Source: a virus
Strand: one strand, 5' to 3'
Length of the DNA: 26,390 nucleotides
Virus record (IMG/VR): IMGVR_UViG_3300000117_000182
Coordinates: 1 to 26,390 of that record
In this document: positions 6,262 through 13,198 of the stretch, in pieces
Layout of the letters: each line of letters opens with the position of its first letter
Position numbering within the stretch: the stretch's first letter is position 1
Made by a program: the position numbers and the translations under genes
Notes under the pieces: generated by a model
What the model was told of the DNA's origin: nothing
Seen by the model: only the letters and a program-made list of their open reading frames with translations
Database searches by the model: none

Positions 6262-7234
6262 ACTTATTTGTCTTTAGTGACCAGTTTTGTGGATAAACCC
6301 AATCATATGGGATCATCTTCGTTTGTTTCTTCTCACCAAGTTTCATTGACATAAACTTATAATGCATGCACAGTTTGTCTTCTAAGTTGAGATACTGATG
6401 AGTATGGATTGGATTGTTTGGATGGTCTTTCAAGTAGTTCATGTGTTTTACTTGCATCTCTGCCCATTTATTCATAGGCACATATTGACCATCATCGTCG
6501 ATCTCATACTTCGACTTACTCATTAGATGAGGACAGTCAAAGATTTGTGATAAGCCATCAAAATAACCTGTACCGCCATGTAGAAATGAATCGGGATCAA
6601 CAAATTTAGAGTGTGTCATTGCAATATGACGAGCTGTATTCTTTGATGGATACATCGCATTACGAAAACCAAAATCTCGTACCATAATGATGTTCATCTT
6701 CTTAGCAAACTCCATCATAGTAAACGGCCGTTTTGCATTTTCAAATAGCTTGTCAATCTCAAGCGCAGCATGCTTTGGTGTATCGATCAACCAATCTTTG
6801 ACCTTTGTATCTTTTGGATAGTATATCTGGAATAGATCAGAACGTGCGTGGCGATAGTTCGAGAACCGTACCTTCATGCCATCATAGCCATGATCTCGCC
6901 ATGCTCTGAACGTTTGCCAATGTTCGTTACTAAACGAGAACAGGACACAAGCCTCGATCAGCTTGCGTCTGTCAGTTTCTTTCTTCATTTCGTCGACAAA
7001 CGGACACTCATGCCAATGCAAGCGATGTGAGAACTGTTGATAGTTATTTTTAAGTAGGAAATCTTTGCGCTCGTCATAGGCACGACAAAACTCGAAGAAC
7101 TTATTCGTTCGAGCCTCTTGACACCAATCTTTCATCCAACTCTCGGTTGGTTTGCCGTTTTTGAGTTCTACGTCGGCAATATTCTGATATTGAATGTCGT
7201 GTTCGTGTTCGCCTAAGAAGTGAGTGAGCGACAT
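6242..7234 (-). CDS. Putative amino-acid:DNA transferase-like protein (second of a pair)
   Basis: A 330-residue protein I recognise only at a distance. Around 170-228 it has FAKKMNIIMVRDFGFRNAMYP and, after an ARHIAMTHSKF helix, DPDSFLHGGTGYFDGL. This resembles the helix-hairpin-like core and the G-x-G-x-x-x-G-L turn of DNA-glycosylase-related alpha-glutamyl/putrescinyl-thymine pyrophosphorylases, which attach amino acids to activated 5-hydroxymethyl bases. Near the C-terminus, LEDKLCMHYKF (284-294) fits the family's D-x-E-x-x-L-C-x-x-x-K-Y pattern. It overlaps the preceding, similar gene by 22 bases, which suggests a duplicated or heteromeric pair. The family call is inference; an uncharacterised marine-phage family is the alternative. 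Confidence 0.42.
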   Translation of the reverse strand: MSLTHFLGEHEHDIQYQNIADVELKNGKPTESWMKDWCQEARTNKFFEFCRAYDERKDFLLKNNYQQFSHRLHWHECPFVDEMKKETDRRKLIEACVLFSFSNEHWQTFRAWRDHGYDGMKVRFSNYRHARSDLFQIYYPKDTKVKDWLIDTPKHAALEIDKLFENAKRPFTMMEFAKKMNIIMVRDFGFRNAMYPSKNTARHIAMTHSKFVDPDSFLHGGTGYFDGLSQIFDCPHLMSKSKYEIDDDGQYVPMNKWAEMQVKHMNYLKDHPNNPIHTHQYLNLEDKLCMHYKFMSMKLGEKKQTKMIPYDWVYPQNWSLKTNKYDRTST

Positions 7235-8379
7235 AGTTTTTGATATTCAGTCACGTTCATATTATTTGCCTTGAGGACAGCGTCATCTGATGGATGATTT
7301 TTCATACCATTAAATGTGTCGACAAGACCGAGTTCAAGCATATATTTTTGTCTACCATACGGATGGTCTTTGATGCCGCATGATGACCACAGATTGTCAT
7401 AGTCGAGATGATCGTAGTCCGGACCTGGGCGTACATAGTTCTCAACATAACGAATGAAGTCACAACATACATCTTCAGCATTATATGGTACACTTCCTGT
7501 ATCTTTATATATCTTTTCCATCACAGCGTCGAGAAAGACTTCCTTCTTCATCTTCTGTGTTGGCTTAGCAAGATATGAGATACATTCTACCGCATTTGTA
7601 CCATAATAGAACATGCTTTCTAAATTGACATACTGTGGATACCAATCTGCAATGTCAGCTACGACTGCTGCATATTGGAACTGATACTTACGCAATCCAT
7701 TCTTGACATTCCACTCAAGCATGAAGTCACCAATCTCTCGTAGATCACGTTTACCACCAGATTCTAGCCACTCTGCCAATTCTCTTGCCAAACGAGGTGC
7801 ATACTCGCCGAGGAAATAATCACCGCCTTTTTTGTAACCATCTTGTGGTTTAGGGAATGCAGGAAACTGATAACCTACACTCGTATAGAATGGTGCAGGA
7901 TAATGACGCATCAGTCCGACCATTTGTTCAATGTCTTTACACTGATGCAGATTGAATAGAATAGTGTTATGATAACCTGAAGGTTTGGTTGCGTAGTTGA
8001 TCGCAGAGCCTGTCACACGATGCAGGATGAATACGTAGAGCCATTCAGGTAAACCGAAGTCAGCATGTTTGCCTGTCCAGTCTTTCGCGACCTGCTCACG
8101 CTGGCGTGTCACCATACCAGCTTCCATCTTCTTCCAATATGGATGCTTATCAGTCCAACCATAGAACACATCATTGACGATCTGAGAGAAGCCAGCGTAC
8201 TTACGTTCAACTACATCGTATAACTCAACATGTTCCATGAGATCATCTCCCATGTTACTCTCAGCATGTTTGATCATACCAAACGGAGCGCCTTCTGATA
8301 CGTTACACTTTTTCTGTTGACTGAGTGCTAGATCAAAATACTTGAGGAACTCATCATAATATCGAGTTGGTTCAATCAT
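7213..8379 (-). CDS. Putative amino-acid:DNA transferase-like protein (first of a pair)
   Basis: A 388-residue protein downstream of dCMP hydroxymethylase. The middle (about 112-270) reads like the DNA-glycosylase-related fold of alpha-glutamyl/putrescinyl-thymine pyrophosphorylases: EWLYVFILHRVTGSAINY, then NGLRKYQFQYAAVVADIADW (227-246, compare G-x-G-x-F-x-A-x-Q-x-x-x-D), and YYGTNAVECI (258-267) where the family has a GPGA-x-x-G-L turn. Near 301-318, AEDVCCDFIRYVENY fits the family's E-x-x-L-C-E-F-x-K-Y motif. Start is an ATG in an ATGA overlap with the previous gene. Known relatives replace a pyrophosphorylated 5-hydroxymethyl group on DNA with an amino acid or polyamine. If this is one, the substrate here would be hydroxymethylcytosine. 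The match is remote and rests on motif recall. Confidence 0.45.
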   Translation of the reverse strand: MIEPTRYYDEFLKYFDLALSQQKKCNVSEGAPFGMIKHAESNMGDDLMEHVELYDVVERKYAGFSQIVNDVFYGWTDKHPYWKKMEAGMVTRQREQVAKDWTGKHADFGLPEWLYVFILHRVTGSAINYATKPSGYHNTILFNLHQCKDIEQMVGLMRHYPAPFYTSVGYQFPAFPKPQDGYKKGGDYFLGEYAPRLARELAEWLESGGKRDLREIGDFMLEWNVKNGLRKYQFQYAAVVADIADWYPQYVNLESMFYYGTNAVECISYLAKPTQKMKKEVFLDAVMEKIYKDTGSVPYNAEDVCCDFIRYVENYVRPGPDYDHLDYDNLWSSCGIKDHPYGRQKYMLELGLVDTFNGMKNHPSDDAVLKANNMNVTEYQKLCRSLTS

Positions 8380-8606
8380 TTCTTTTTCGCTTCATGATAT
8401 TCTTTGCATACCGTTTCGAAAGTAGCCCACATTTGATTAAACTTAAGCTCGTATAATTCTTTGATGGCAAAATACTTATTCATAACATCATCATCGGTAT
8501 AACCATCTGAATCATCTACTAGATACTTAGTTACCATGTCAATATCATCTGTGACTTTCCAGCATTCTTGAATTTGTTGTTCTAAATCAAAAATTGCATT
8601 ACTCAC
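8376..8606 (-). CDS. Conserved hypothetical acidic helical protein
   Basis: A 76-residue, acidic, all-helical protein (SNAIFDLEQQIQECWKVTDD near the start, KELYELKFNQMWATFE near the end). Proteins of this look are frequent in marine T4-like phages and have no known role. I prefer the GTG at 8606, which has AGAGG nine bases upstream and only an 8-base overlap with the previous gene. The in-frame ATG at 8636 would add ten residues (MQAAEQRNWA) and a 38-base overlap. Its stop forms an ATGA overlap with the transferase-like gene downstream. Confidence 0.7.
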   Translation of the reverse strand: MSNAIFDLEQQIQECWKVTDDIDMVTKYLVDDSDGYTDDDVMNKYFAIKELYELKFNQMWATFETVCKEYHEAKKK

Positions 8607-8904
8607 AGCCCAATTCCTCTGCTCGGCCGCCTGCATAATAGTACAACTCTCTCAAACTTTCTAGCAGTCGTTTGACATCTTCTTTATGATATTCTGCAAT
8701 AGACCCAGATTTGGTATCATCGGACCCAGGAATAACACCAGGAATCATACCTTCTAGCTCACGATCTACTAACTCTTTTAGACTTACCTTCGAAGTATGA
8801 TTTGGTTCGCATGCTTCTCCAAGATACACACTAACTTCGATGTCACCGTCGCAAGTCAACCATGGACCTGCATCAATTTCTATATAGCTCTTTTTCATAA
8901 TCAT
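8599..8904 (-). CDS. Hypothetical protein downstream of dCMP hydroxymethylase
   Basis: A 101-residue protein that I do not recognise. The N-terminal half looks strand-rich (IEIDAGPWLTCDGDIEVSVY) and the C-terminal half helical (KEDVKRLLESLRELYYYAGG). The ATG at 8904 forms a TAATG overlap with the hydroxymethylase stop and has a GGA six bases before it, so it is translationally coupled to that gene; a later in-frame ATG at 8898 is also possible. No membrane segment or known motif is visible. Confidence 0.65.
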   Translation of the reverse strand: MIMKKSYIEIDAGPWLTCDGDIEVSVYLGEACEPNHTSKVSLKELVDRELEGMIPGVIPGSDDTKSGSIAEYHKEDVKRLLESLRELYYYAGGRAEELGCE

Positions 8905-9584
8905 TACCAATCCACTAAATGAAAGTGTTTCTCATACACATGCAGATTTTGCACTTGCCAAAAGATATCGCCGACTTCTACGTGATCAAAGTTCTTGTGA
9001 TTATATCCTTCGACTAGTTGTTCGAGGATGTGTTTTTGCCATGCGTAGTCATTTCTGTAACCGAAGATGACGTCATTGGAACGCATCTGTACACAGCAGT
9101 AGAGCTTATCCCTTCGGATATAGTAGGTGACGGCGTTCGTACATATGAAATCACTTTTACCATTTTCATTGTACTCGGTCCAGATGCTTGGTCGGTTGTA
9201 CACGATGCATGCTCGGCGGGTATCTCGATTTGCCACGAGTTCGGCCAAACATCGTTGATATTGGTTGTAGTATTGGTCGGAAAAGATAAGACGTCCATAA
9301 TTTGAATTGATTTCTCCATGTGCATTCGCGGCGTATTGCCATGCTTTTGGTGGTTCTTTGAGGTTGGCATAGATATCGTCGATGTTATTCGACTGCGAGT
9401 AGTACCATCCGAGTTCGGCCTGGATGTACTCTTCATTTGGTTCACCAAAGATTGCAGGTTCATCGGCGAGAAACGAAGCTCCGATCAACTCGATAGTCTT
9501 ACTACCAAGTCGATCTTCAGTGAATCGTTCTGCTTTGAGTTCGTCGAGAAAGTGTTGACGAATATCATTCACTGTCTGATGCAT
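8904..9584 (-). CDS. 42: dCMP hydroxymethylase (T4 gp42 family)
   Basis: Converts dCMP to 5-hydroxymethyl-dCMP with methylene-tetrahydrofolate; the product, once phosphorylated, lets the phage build hydroxymethylcytosine into its DNA. The 226-residue protein aligns clearly with T4 gp42: KTIELIGASFLADEPAIFG (29-47) against KTIEIIGASFVADEPFIFG, EINSNYG (91-97), SDFICTNAVTYY with catalytic Cys148, and SNDVIFGYRNDYAW with Asp179. Those two residues carry the same numbers as in T4. Asp179 replaces the Asn of thymidylate synthase and selects dCMP over dUMP, so this is not a ThyA. It lacks about 20 C-terminal residues relative to T4 (246 aa). ATG start with AGGA upstream. It heads the candidate base-modification cluster. 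Confidence 0.9.
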   Translation of the reverse strand: MHQTVNDIRQHFLDELKAERFTEDRLGSKTIELIGASFLADEPAIFGEPNEEYIQAELGWYYSQSNNIDDIYANLKEPPKAWQYAANAHGEINSNYGRLIFSDQYYNQYQRCLAELVANRDTRRACIVYNRPSIWTEYNENGKSDFICTNAVTYYIRRDKLYCCVQMRSNDVIFGYRNDYAWQKHILEQLVEGYNHKNFDHVEVGDIFWQVQNLHVYEKHFHLVDW

Positions 9585-9912
9585 AATTTTTCCTATTCAA
9601 GAAGTCACGATTCGGATCTTGTCCGTCCATCTTACCACGAGAGTAAGCAACTACGAACGATGCATAGTTGATTAAGTCTTTAGCTGAGTCTTCGATTGAC
9701 TCGAAGTTAGGTTCATAATTGGGATCATGCTCGCTAGCTTCGATTACAGACTGCATACGTAAGACTTTTGCATAGATGAGATCTACGATGGTCGCGATGC
9801 CACGAGGATAGTAATCTGCTTGACGGATGCGAGAGTGGTCATTCTGATAGTCATTAGACTTTTTGACTTGTACTTCTGCACATTCTTGCAGGACTTTAAG
9901 CGACTCTTTCAT
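9565..9912 (-). CDS. DUF1599/Nmad1-like protein (nucleotide-modification associated)
   Basis: A 115-residue helical protein resembling the DUF1599 family, also named nucleotide modification associated domain 1. It has an N-terminal ECAEVQVKKSNDYQNDHSR, where the family has C-x-x-x-x-x-x-K-x-x-DYG, then DLIYAKVLRMQSVIE, and a later SIEDSAKDLINYASFVV matching the E-S-x-x-D-x-x-x-D-x-x-N-Y-A motif. The domain is often found near phage base-modification genes; its chemistry is not established to my knowledge. It overlaps the dCMP hydroxymethylase start by 20 bases and is joined to the upstream gene by an ATGA overlap, supporting a shared role in nucleotide metabolism. Confidence 0.65.
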   Translation of the reverse strand: MKESLKVLQECAEVQVKKSNDYQNDHSRIRQADYYPRGIATIVDLIYAKVLRMQSVIEASEHDPNYEPNFESIEDSAKDLINYASFVVAYSRGKMDGQDPNRDFLNRKNYASDSE

Positions 9913-10268
9913 ACTTCTGTCTCATATTGTACGACGAATTGAAAATTATTTTCATCATTAGTACAGCCAAATTCTTCCTTAGCATCATATAAAATACCAG
10001 CCAAAGTATTTTCTACAGCTTTTTGATCTATTACGTAATCTAAGGCCGCAATACTTTTAATATTTAAAGGTATAGAATTACGTAACTTTTTAACTACACG
10101 ACCAGTCTTGCGACTAATAACTCTTACGTTGGTCGCTTCAACAGTATATAATCCGACTGACAAAGATTTGTCTATTAATCGTACTACATCACCTGGTAAA
10201 TACTTCCAATGTGAAGTTAAATTAGTAAGATTTTCAATTGTAACTGTTTGCTTCATTTTAGGTTTCAT
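9909..10268 (-). CDS. Hypothetical protein
   Basis: A 119-residue protein without a recognised family. It looks strand-rich and could be a small beta-barrel: LPGDVVRLIDKSLSVGLYTVEATNVRVISRK resembles SH3-like or KOW-type segments, but the likeness is general. Start is an ATG at 10268 overlapping the upstream stop; an in-frame ATG at 10256 (MKQTV) is an alternative. Codon phase and chained overlaps with both neighbours support it being a real gene. Confidence 0.65.
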   Translation of the reverse strand: MKPKMKQTVTIENLTNLTSHWKYLPGDVVRLIDKSLSVGLYTVEATNVRVISRKTGRVVKKLRNSIPLNIKSIAALDYVIDQKAVENTLAGILYDAKEEFGCTNDENNFQFVVQYETEV

Positions 10269-10735
10269 ACTCTTTCTTCGTCTCCTTCGACTTCTTCATA
10301 TCTCTGTATTTGGTCATTCCATTCGAATAAACCATCTACCTCGTAATATTCATCATATCTTACCATAAAAATCACCCGGTTGTCAATATCTTTTTTCCAA
10401 AGAACTTTTCTTTCCCACAGGGATGCTACTCTACCTTTTGGGCCATCATATCCGTTATGCAAAACATTTTGTTGATGTGCATCGGCATCGCGATGTTCAC
10501 CATATGTTTTGATTTCAGTTGGAACGCCATCAGGACTTTTTAAATCTTTAAACTTTTTTGGAAAATCTACATATCCGCGAGAATACATCATATGTTCGGC
10601 CATCAATCCATTGTTGGTATTTTGCCAACTAGAGTATTCTGGTTGATATTCTTCAGACAGATGTTTATCAAATGCCTGCAGATCAACATCTCGAATATAA
10701 AATCGATCGCCACGTTTTACATACCAAGGTTTCAT
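10265..10735 (-). CDS. Hypothetical protein, possibly PD-(D/E)xK nuclease-like
   Basis: A 156-residue protein. A weak nuclease-like pattern is visible: a glutamate in a helix (GLMAEHMMYSRG) followed by SPDGVPTEIKTYGEHRD, where D...E-I-K has the spacing and hydrophobic setting of a PD-(D/E)xK active site. The rest has no recognised features and an acidic tail. I chose the ATG at 10735, in an ATGA overlap with the metalloprotease stop and with GAGAGAAG before it; an earlier in-frame ATG at 10780 would add 15 residues. The nuclease idea is inference from one short motif. Confidence 0.6.
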   Translation of the reverse strand: MKPWYVKRGDRFYIRDVDLQAFDKHLSEEYQPEYSSWQNTNNGLMAEHMMYSRGYVDFPKKFKDLKSPDGVPTEIKTYGEHRDADAHQQNVLHNGYDGPKGRVASLWERKVLWKKDIDNRVIFMVRYDEYYEVDGLFEWNDQIQRYEEVEGDEERV

Positions 10736-11349
10736 AGCTTCTCTCGCATTTCTTCCATTCGTTTGTAAGATTTGTACCATGATTCTGGTGAACGAGGTTG
10801 AGGCATAGACATCTTCAGCTTTCGCTCTTTGAACTGTGCTTTCAATTCTTTAGCAGCGTCTGTACCCATAAATCTAGATACTAATCTTACCACATTAATA
10901 CGGAATTGTACACCGTGATGCATCGCATTTGGTGTTTGATGTGCTAGTTCGTGAATCAATGTATACTCATCTAGACCTGAATTGGCAAGCTTGATTTTGC
11001 CAGTCCAGTATGCCATGCCAGCATATCGCTTCATACGACCAGAGTGATGCAGAGTAGTTGTTTTGCCTTTTAAGTCAGACCATAGCTTACTGCTAGTGAT
11101 CTGCTTCATGCGCTTCTCAGCTTCTCTGATGTCTTTGAACTTTGTGATGTCTACTTTCTTTTGAAATTTCCATTCAGCATCGTAGACTTTTTGCTTCTCG
11201 CTGTCCACAGAAGCTTGTTTGCCTGTACGCAATACCTGATTCTTTTTGAGCCAGTAGGTTTCATACTTGAAAATCTCTAGCTCATCCATACCGAGTCCTT
11301 TGCACTCGGCCCGTAGCTGGTTAGGTAACGCGTAGTAATTCGTCTTCAC
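10732..11349 (-). CDS. HExxH zinc metalloprotease-like protein (SprT/metallohydrolase type)
   Basis: About 205 residues. Near the middle LIHELAHQT supplies an HExxH zinc site (about 133-137) and HHGVQFR, eight residues further on, offers the third ligand. This HELAH...HG-x-x-F arrangement is seen in SprT-like and small actinobacterial/phage metallohydrolases. Both ends are basic, with a Lys-rich segment before the catalytic part. A GTG at 11349 forms a GTGA overlap with the previous stop and has GGAG six bases upstream; the ATG at 11355 would add two residues but has no spaced ribosome site. Substrate unknown. Confidence 0.7.
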   Translation of the reverse strand: MKTNYYALPNQLRAECKGLGMDELEIFKYETYWLKKNQVLRTGKQASVDSEKQKVYDAEWKFQKKVDITKFKDIREAEKRMKQITSSKLWSDLKGKTTTLHHSGRMKRYAGMAYWTGKIKLANSGLDEYTLIHELAHQTPNAMHHGVQFRINVVRLVSRFMGTDAAKELKAQFKERKLKMSMPQPRSPESWYKSYKRMEEMREKL

Positions 11350-11672
11350 TTCCATCTCCGATCGTTGTGAATGTAGATGTCGAGGCGACGGCAGATTTCA
11401 TATTTATTACCGGCCGCAGCGATATCACCTGAGTAGGTGTACTTACGACCATTTCTCAAAAACTTCGGGTCGCGACCTTTAATAGTCACACGCTTACACT
11501 TTTTTATAGCACGATAGCCGGGATCACCGTCAGGATTCATTACTTGCCAATTGATATAAGCATTCGCAGCTTTAACACTGCGCTTAATGGCTTCGAGAAT
11601 TTCTAAATCCACGAGTGACTGAGGATCAATTGAGCAAACATAGTATTCACTTCTGCCTTCACGAATTTCCAT
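11346..11672 (-). CDS. Hypothetical protein
   Basis: A 108-residue protein with no recognised family. It contains NGRKYTYSGDIAAAGNKYEI and a basic KKCKRVTIKGRDPKF patch that could contact nucleic acid. I chose the ATG at 11672, which has GGAG six bases upstream; an ATG at 11684 would add four residues and deepen the overlap with the upstream gene. The stop overlaps the metalloprotease start, so the pair is translationally coupled. Confidence 0.65.
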   Translation of the reverse strand: MEIREGRSEYYVCSIDPQSLVDLEILEAIKRSVKAANAYINWQVMNPDGDPGYRAIKKCKRVTIKGRDPKFLRNGRKYTYSGDIAAAGNKYEICRRLDIYIHNDRRWK

Positions 11673-11889
11673 TATATTCTCCATCTAAGAGGGCTTCAAG
11701 GTTTTGAATTGTTTGATTAAGACCGTTACGAAACTCGAGGGTCTTTTTCAGTTGGTTAAACAATTGCAAGCGAGTAGGATTGCGATCCTTAGGCTGATAG
11801 CCTATAGTTTGAAAATCATTCTCACGAAAGCTGTACAGTTTGACACCGGTAATATCAATCCGATCTTCTAGCCAATCGTAATTACACAT
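11659..11889 (-). CDS. Hypothetical helical protein
   Basis: A 76-residue protein of unknown function. The second half (RLQLFNQLKKTLEFRNGLNQTIQNLEALL) has heptad-like hydrophobic spacing and probably forms a coiled coil. ATG start with GAGGAG eleven bases upstream. It lies two bases after the preceding gene and overlaps the following one by 14 bases. Confidence 0.65.
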   Translation of the reverse strand: MCNYDWLEDRIDITGVKLYSFRENDFQTIGYQPKDRNPTRLQLFNQLKKTLEFRNGLNQTIQNLEALLDGEYNGNS

Positions 11890-11891
11890 GG

Positions 11892-12113
11892 TTAATAGAT
11901 CTCCTCGTTTTCTTCAGAGATAGACTCGAGCAGAGACTCGATAGTCACATCATATGGGTTCGAACTACCAGTGATATCAAATACATCGTAAGCACTACCC
12001 AGATAGAACTGATCAGGAAACAACTTACGCATGATTGAGCGGAGCTCGCTAGCGTGTTCTTCCATCATATTTTTGATGATGCACATTTCTTCAAAAGCTT
12101 CTTGCTTACTCAT
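11892..12113 (-). CDS. Hypothetical small acidic protein
   Basis: A 73-residue protein of unknown role, helical at the start (KQEAFEEMCIIKNMMEEHASELRSIMRKL) and acidic at the end (SISEENEEIY). Its ATG overlaps the stop of the upstream gene as TAATG, so the two are coupled. Confidence 0.65.
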   Translation of the reverse strand: MSKQEAFEEMCIIKNMMEEHASELRSIMRKLFPDQFYLGSAYDVFDITGSSNPYDVTIESLLESISEENEEIY

Positions 12114-12409
12114 TAGAGTACCTCCAACTTGTTGAAACCGTCAAAGCTCACCATCCAAAACGCATGCTCATCGGTATGAGTCTCGATGATGTCACCAATG
12201 CTGGTAGAATGACCTTGATCAATACGAAGTACACGATCTTCGTCACTCCAATGGTTAGTTAGTGCAAAGACGTGATTAAGATCATCAGCATCTACACGAA
12301 AAACTGGAGTGTAGTGATCGAAGTCACCAGCTGAGTACATATCATTGAAGATAAGGCCTTCAGGAGCGTTACGCTTGTTTTGGATTTGATGTACAGTGAA
12401 TGTTGCCAT
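12113..12409 (-). CDS. Conserved hypothetical protein, first gene of a small operon
   Basis: A 98-residue acidic protein. Segments GLIFNDMYSAGDFDHYTPVFRVDADDLNHVFALTN and STSIGDIIE give the impression of a small alpha/beta fold seen in many phage hypothetical proteins. No function can be given. It has an AGGAAAAAACAT leader and is preceded by a 164-base spacer with a perfect TATAAT, so it probably starts a transcript that runs through 12409-9565 and perhaps into the modification cluster. Confidence 0.7.
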   Translation of the reverse strand: MATFTVHQIQNKRNAPEGLIFNDMYSAGDFDHYTPVFRVDADDLNHVFALTNHWSDEDRVLRIDQGHSTSIGDIIETHTDEHAFWMVSFDGFNKLEVL

Positions 12410-12446
12410 ATGTTTTTTCCTAGTTAATCTCTATTTGACAAGGACC

Positions 12447-12452
12447 ATTATA
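12447..12452 (-). promoter_or_regulatory. Probable -10 element (TATAAT) for the 12409-to-9565 operon
   Basis: A perfect TATAAT on the minus strand, preceded directly by CTG, lies 38 bases before the ATG at 12409. The matching -35 is weak (GTGTAC at 17 bases or TGTACT at 16). The weak -35 and the direct repeats just upstream suggest an activated promoter. Confidence 0.45.
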
Positions 12453-12477
12453 CAGCAGGCACAGAAAAAGTACACCT

Positions 12478-12541
12478 CTAAGTCTTTGATTTTATTGGAC
12501 TTTTTGGGCGTACCTAAGTTACTGATTTTGTTAGAGTTTTT
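12478..12541. repeat. Two imperfect 28-base direct repeats in the spacer upstream of 12409
   Basis: Copies at 12478-12505 and 12514-12541 match at 22 of 28 positions (CTAAGT, TGATTTT, TT and TTTTT are shared blocks on the plus strand). They are offset by 36 bases. They lie directly upstream of the TATAAT at 12447-12452 relative to transcription. The spacer 12410-12573 holds no gene of its own. A paired binding site for a transcription regulator is one reading; a decayed duplication is another. Confidence 0.5.
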
Positions 12542-12573
12542 CTTAGACTATTTTTGTATAATATTTACAGTTT

Positions 12574-12999
12574 TTAGAACTGATTAGGATCTGAGTACGG
12601 CATGGCGCCCAGGAGACCATGATTGTTCTTATGGGATGGATTTCGCCAGCCTTTAGGCTTCACCAGATCAGGTAGTCCAAGGGGATTAGGTCGACTGTCT
12701 TTAGTACCGACCTCTTTGCGCATGTTCGCTTTATAGACACGATCCCATGCTTTGTTAGCATCAACACCAAATGCGTCGAGTGTACCGATAGCGACAACAC
12801 AGATGTCGATCAGACCATCAACAATTTCTTCAGCATCGCGGGCATCAACAGCGAGCGATGTTTCATTAGCTTCTTCGTAAAGAAATCGCAAACGAAAATC
12901 GAGAAACTGCTTGAGTTGGTGTTGATTGTTCTTTATCCACTCATGAACGCCATACTTCTCGTGCATCTTGTTGATGTCTTTAACCCAATTCTTACTCAT
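12574..12999 (-). CDS. mazG: MazG-like nucleotide pyrophosphohydrolase
   Basis: A 141-residue member of the all-alpha NTP pyrophosphohydrolase group common in marine T4-like phages. The magnesium-binding helices are visible as YEEANET (41-47, E-E-x-x-E) and AEEIVDGLIDICV (56-68, E-x-x-D). The C-terminal tail RPNPLGLPDLVKP...NHG is typical of the phage MazG subgroup. It hydrolyses dNTPs or related nucleotides to monophosphates; in cyanophages a role in nucleotide or alarmone metabolism has been proposed. I chose the ATG at 12999 with GGAG seven bases upstream; a start at 13035 would add 12 unlikely residues. A spacer with repeats follows. Confidence 0.85.
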   Translation of the reverse strand: MSKNWVKDINKMHEKYGVHEWIKNNQHQLKQFLDFRLRFLYEEANETSLAVDARDAEEIVDGLIDICVVAIGTLDAFGVDANKAWDRVYKANMRKEVGTKDSRPNPLGLPDLVKPKGWRNPSHKNNHGLLGAMPYSDPNQF

Positions 13000-13198
13000 T
13001 GCTATTCTCCGTATTAGATGTATCCATCCTATCATTATTTAAGGGAAATGTACATGCTGGATATCGTTTTATGTAAACTTTCTCGTAGCCGTACCACCAC
13101 TGTCCATCTATTAGACGTGGTATATGATAATCTTTAATAGTTGGTTTTTTCTTTGGTTTCTTTTTAAAACCAAAAAATTCTGTTAGATTATCAAGCAA
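12992..13198 (-). CDS. Hypothetical basic small protein
   Basis: A 68-residue protein with a Lys-rich N-terminus (FFGFKKKPKKKPTIKD), an aromatic GQWWYGYEKVYIKRY segment and a polar tail. No family recognised. The only available start is a TTG at 13198 with GAGA seven bases before it, overlapping the deformylase stop by eight bases. An 8-base overlap with the MazG start follows. The weak start makes this less certain than its neighbours. Confidence 0.55.
   Translation of the reverse strand: MLDNLTEFFGFKKKPKKKPTIKDYHIPRLIDGQWWYGYEKVYIKRYPACTFPLNNDRMDTSNTENSNE

Noticed and set aside
9014-9463. A 149-codon open frame on the minus strand inside dCMP hydroxymethylase
   Set aside because: It is a different frame of a clearly conserved gene, rich in Ser, Thr and Asn, with no recognisable motif.
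8904-9584. Annotation as thymidylate synthase (ThyA)
   Set aside because: The RND-YAW segment has Asp where thymidylate synthases have the dUMP-selecting Asn, and the N-terminal third matches T4 gp42 closely.
12560-12580. CAGTT/AACTG hairpin at the MazG stop as a terminator
   Set aside because: Five weak base pairs and no T-tract on the transcribed strand.
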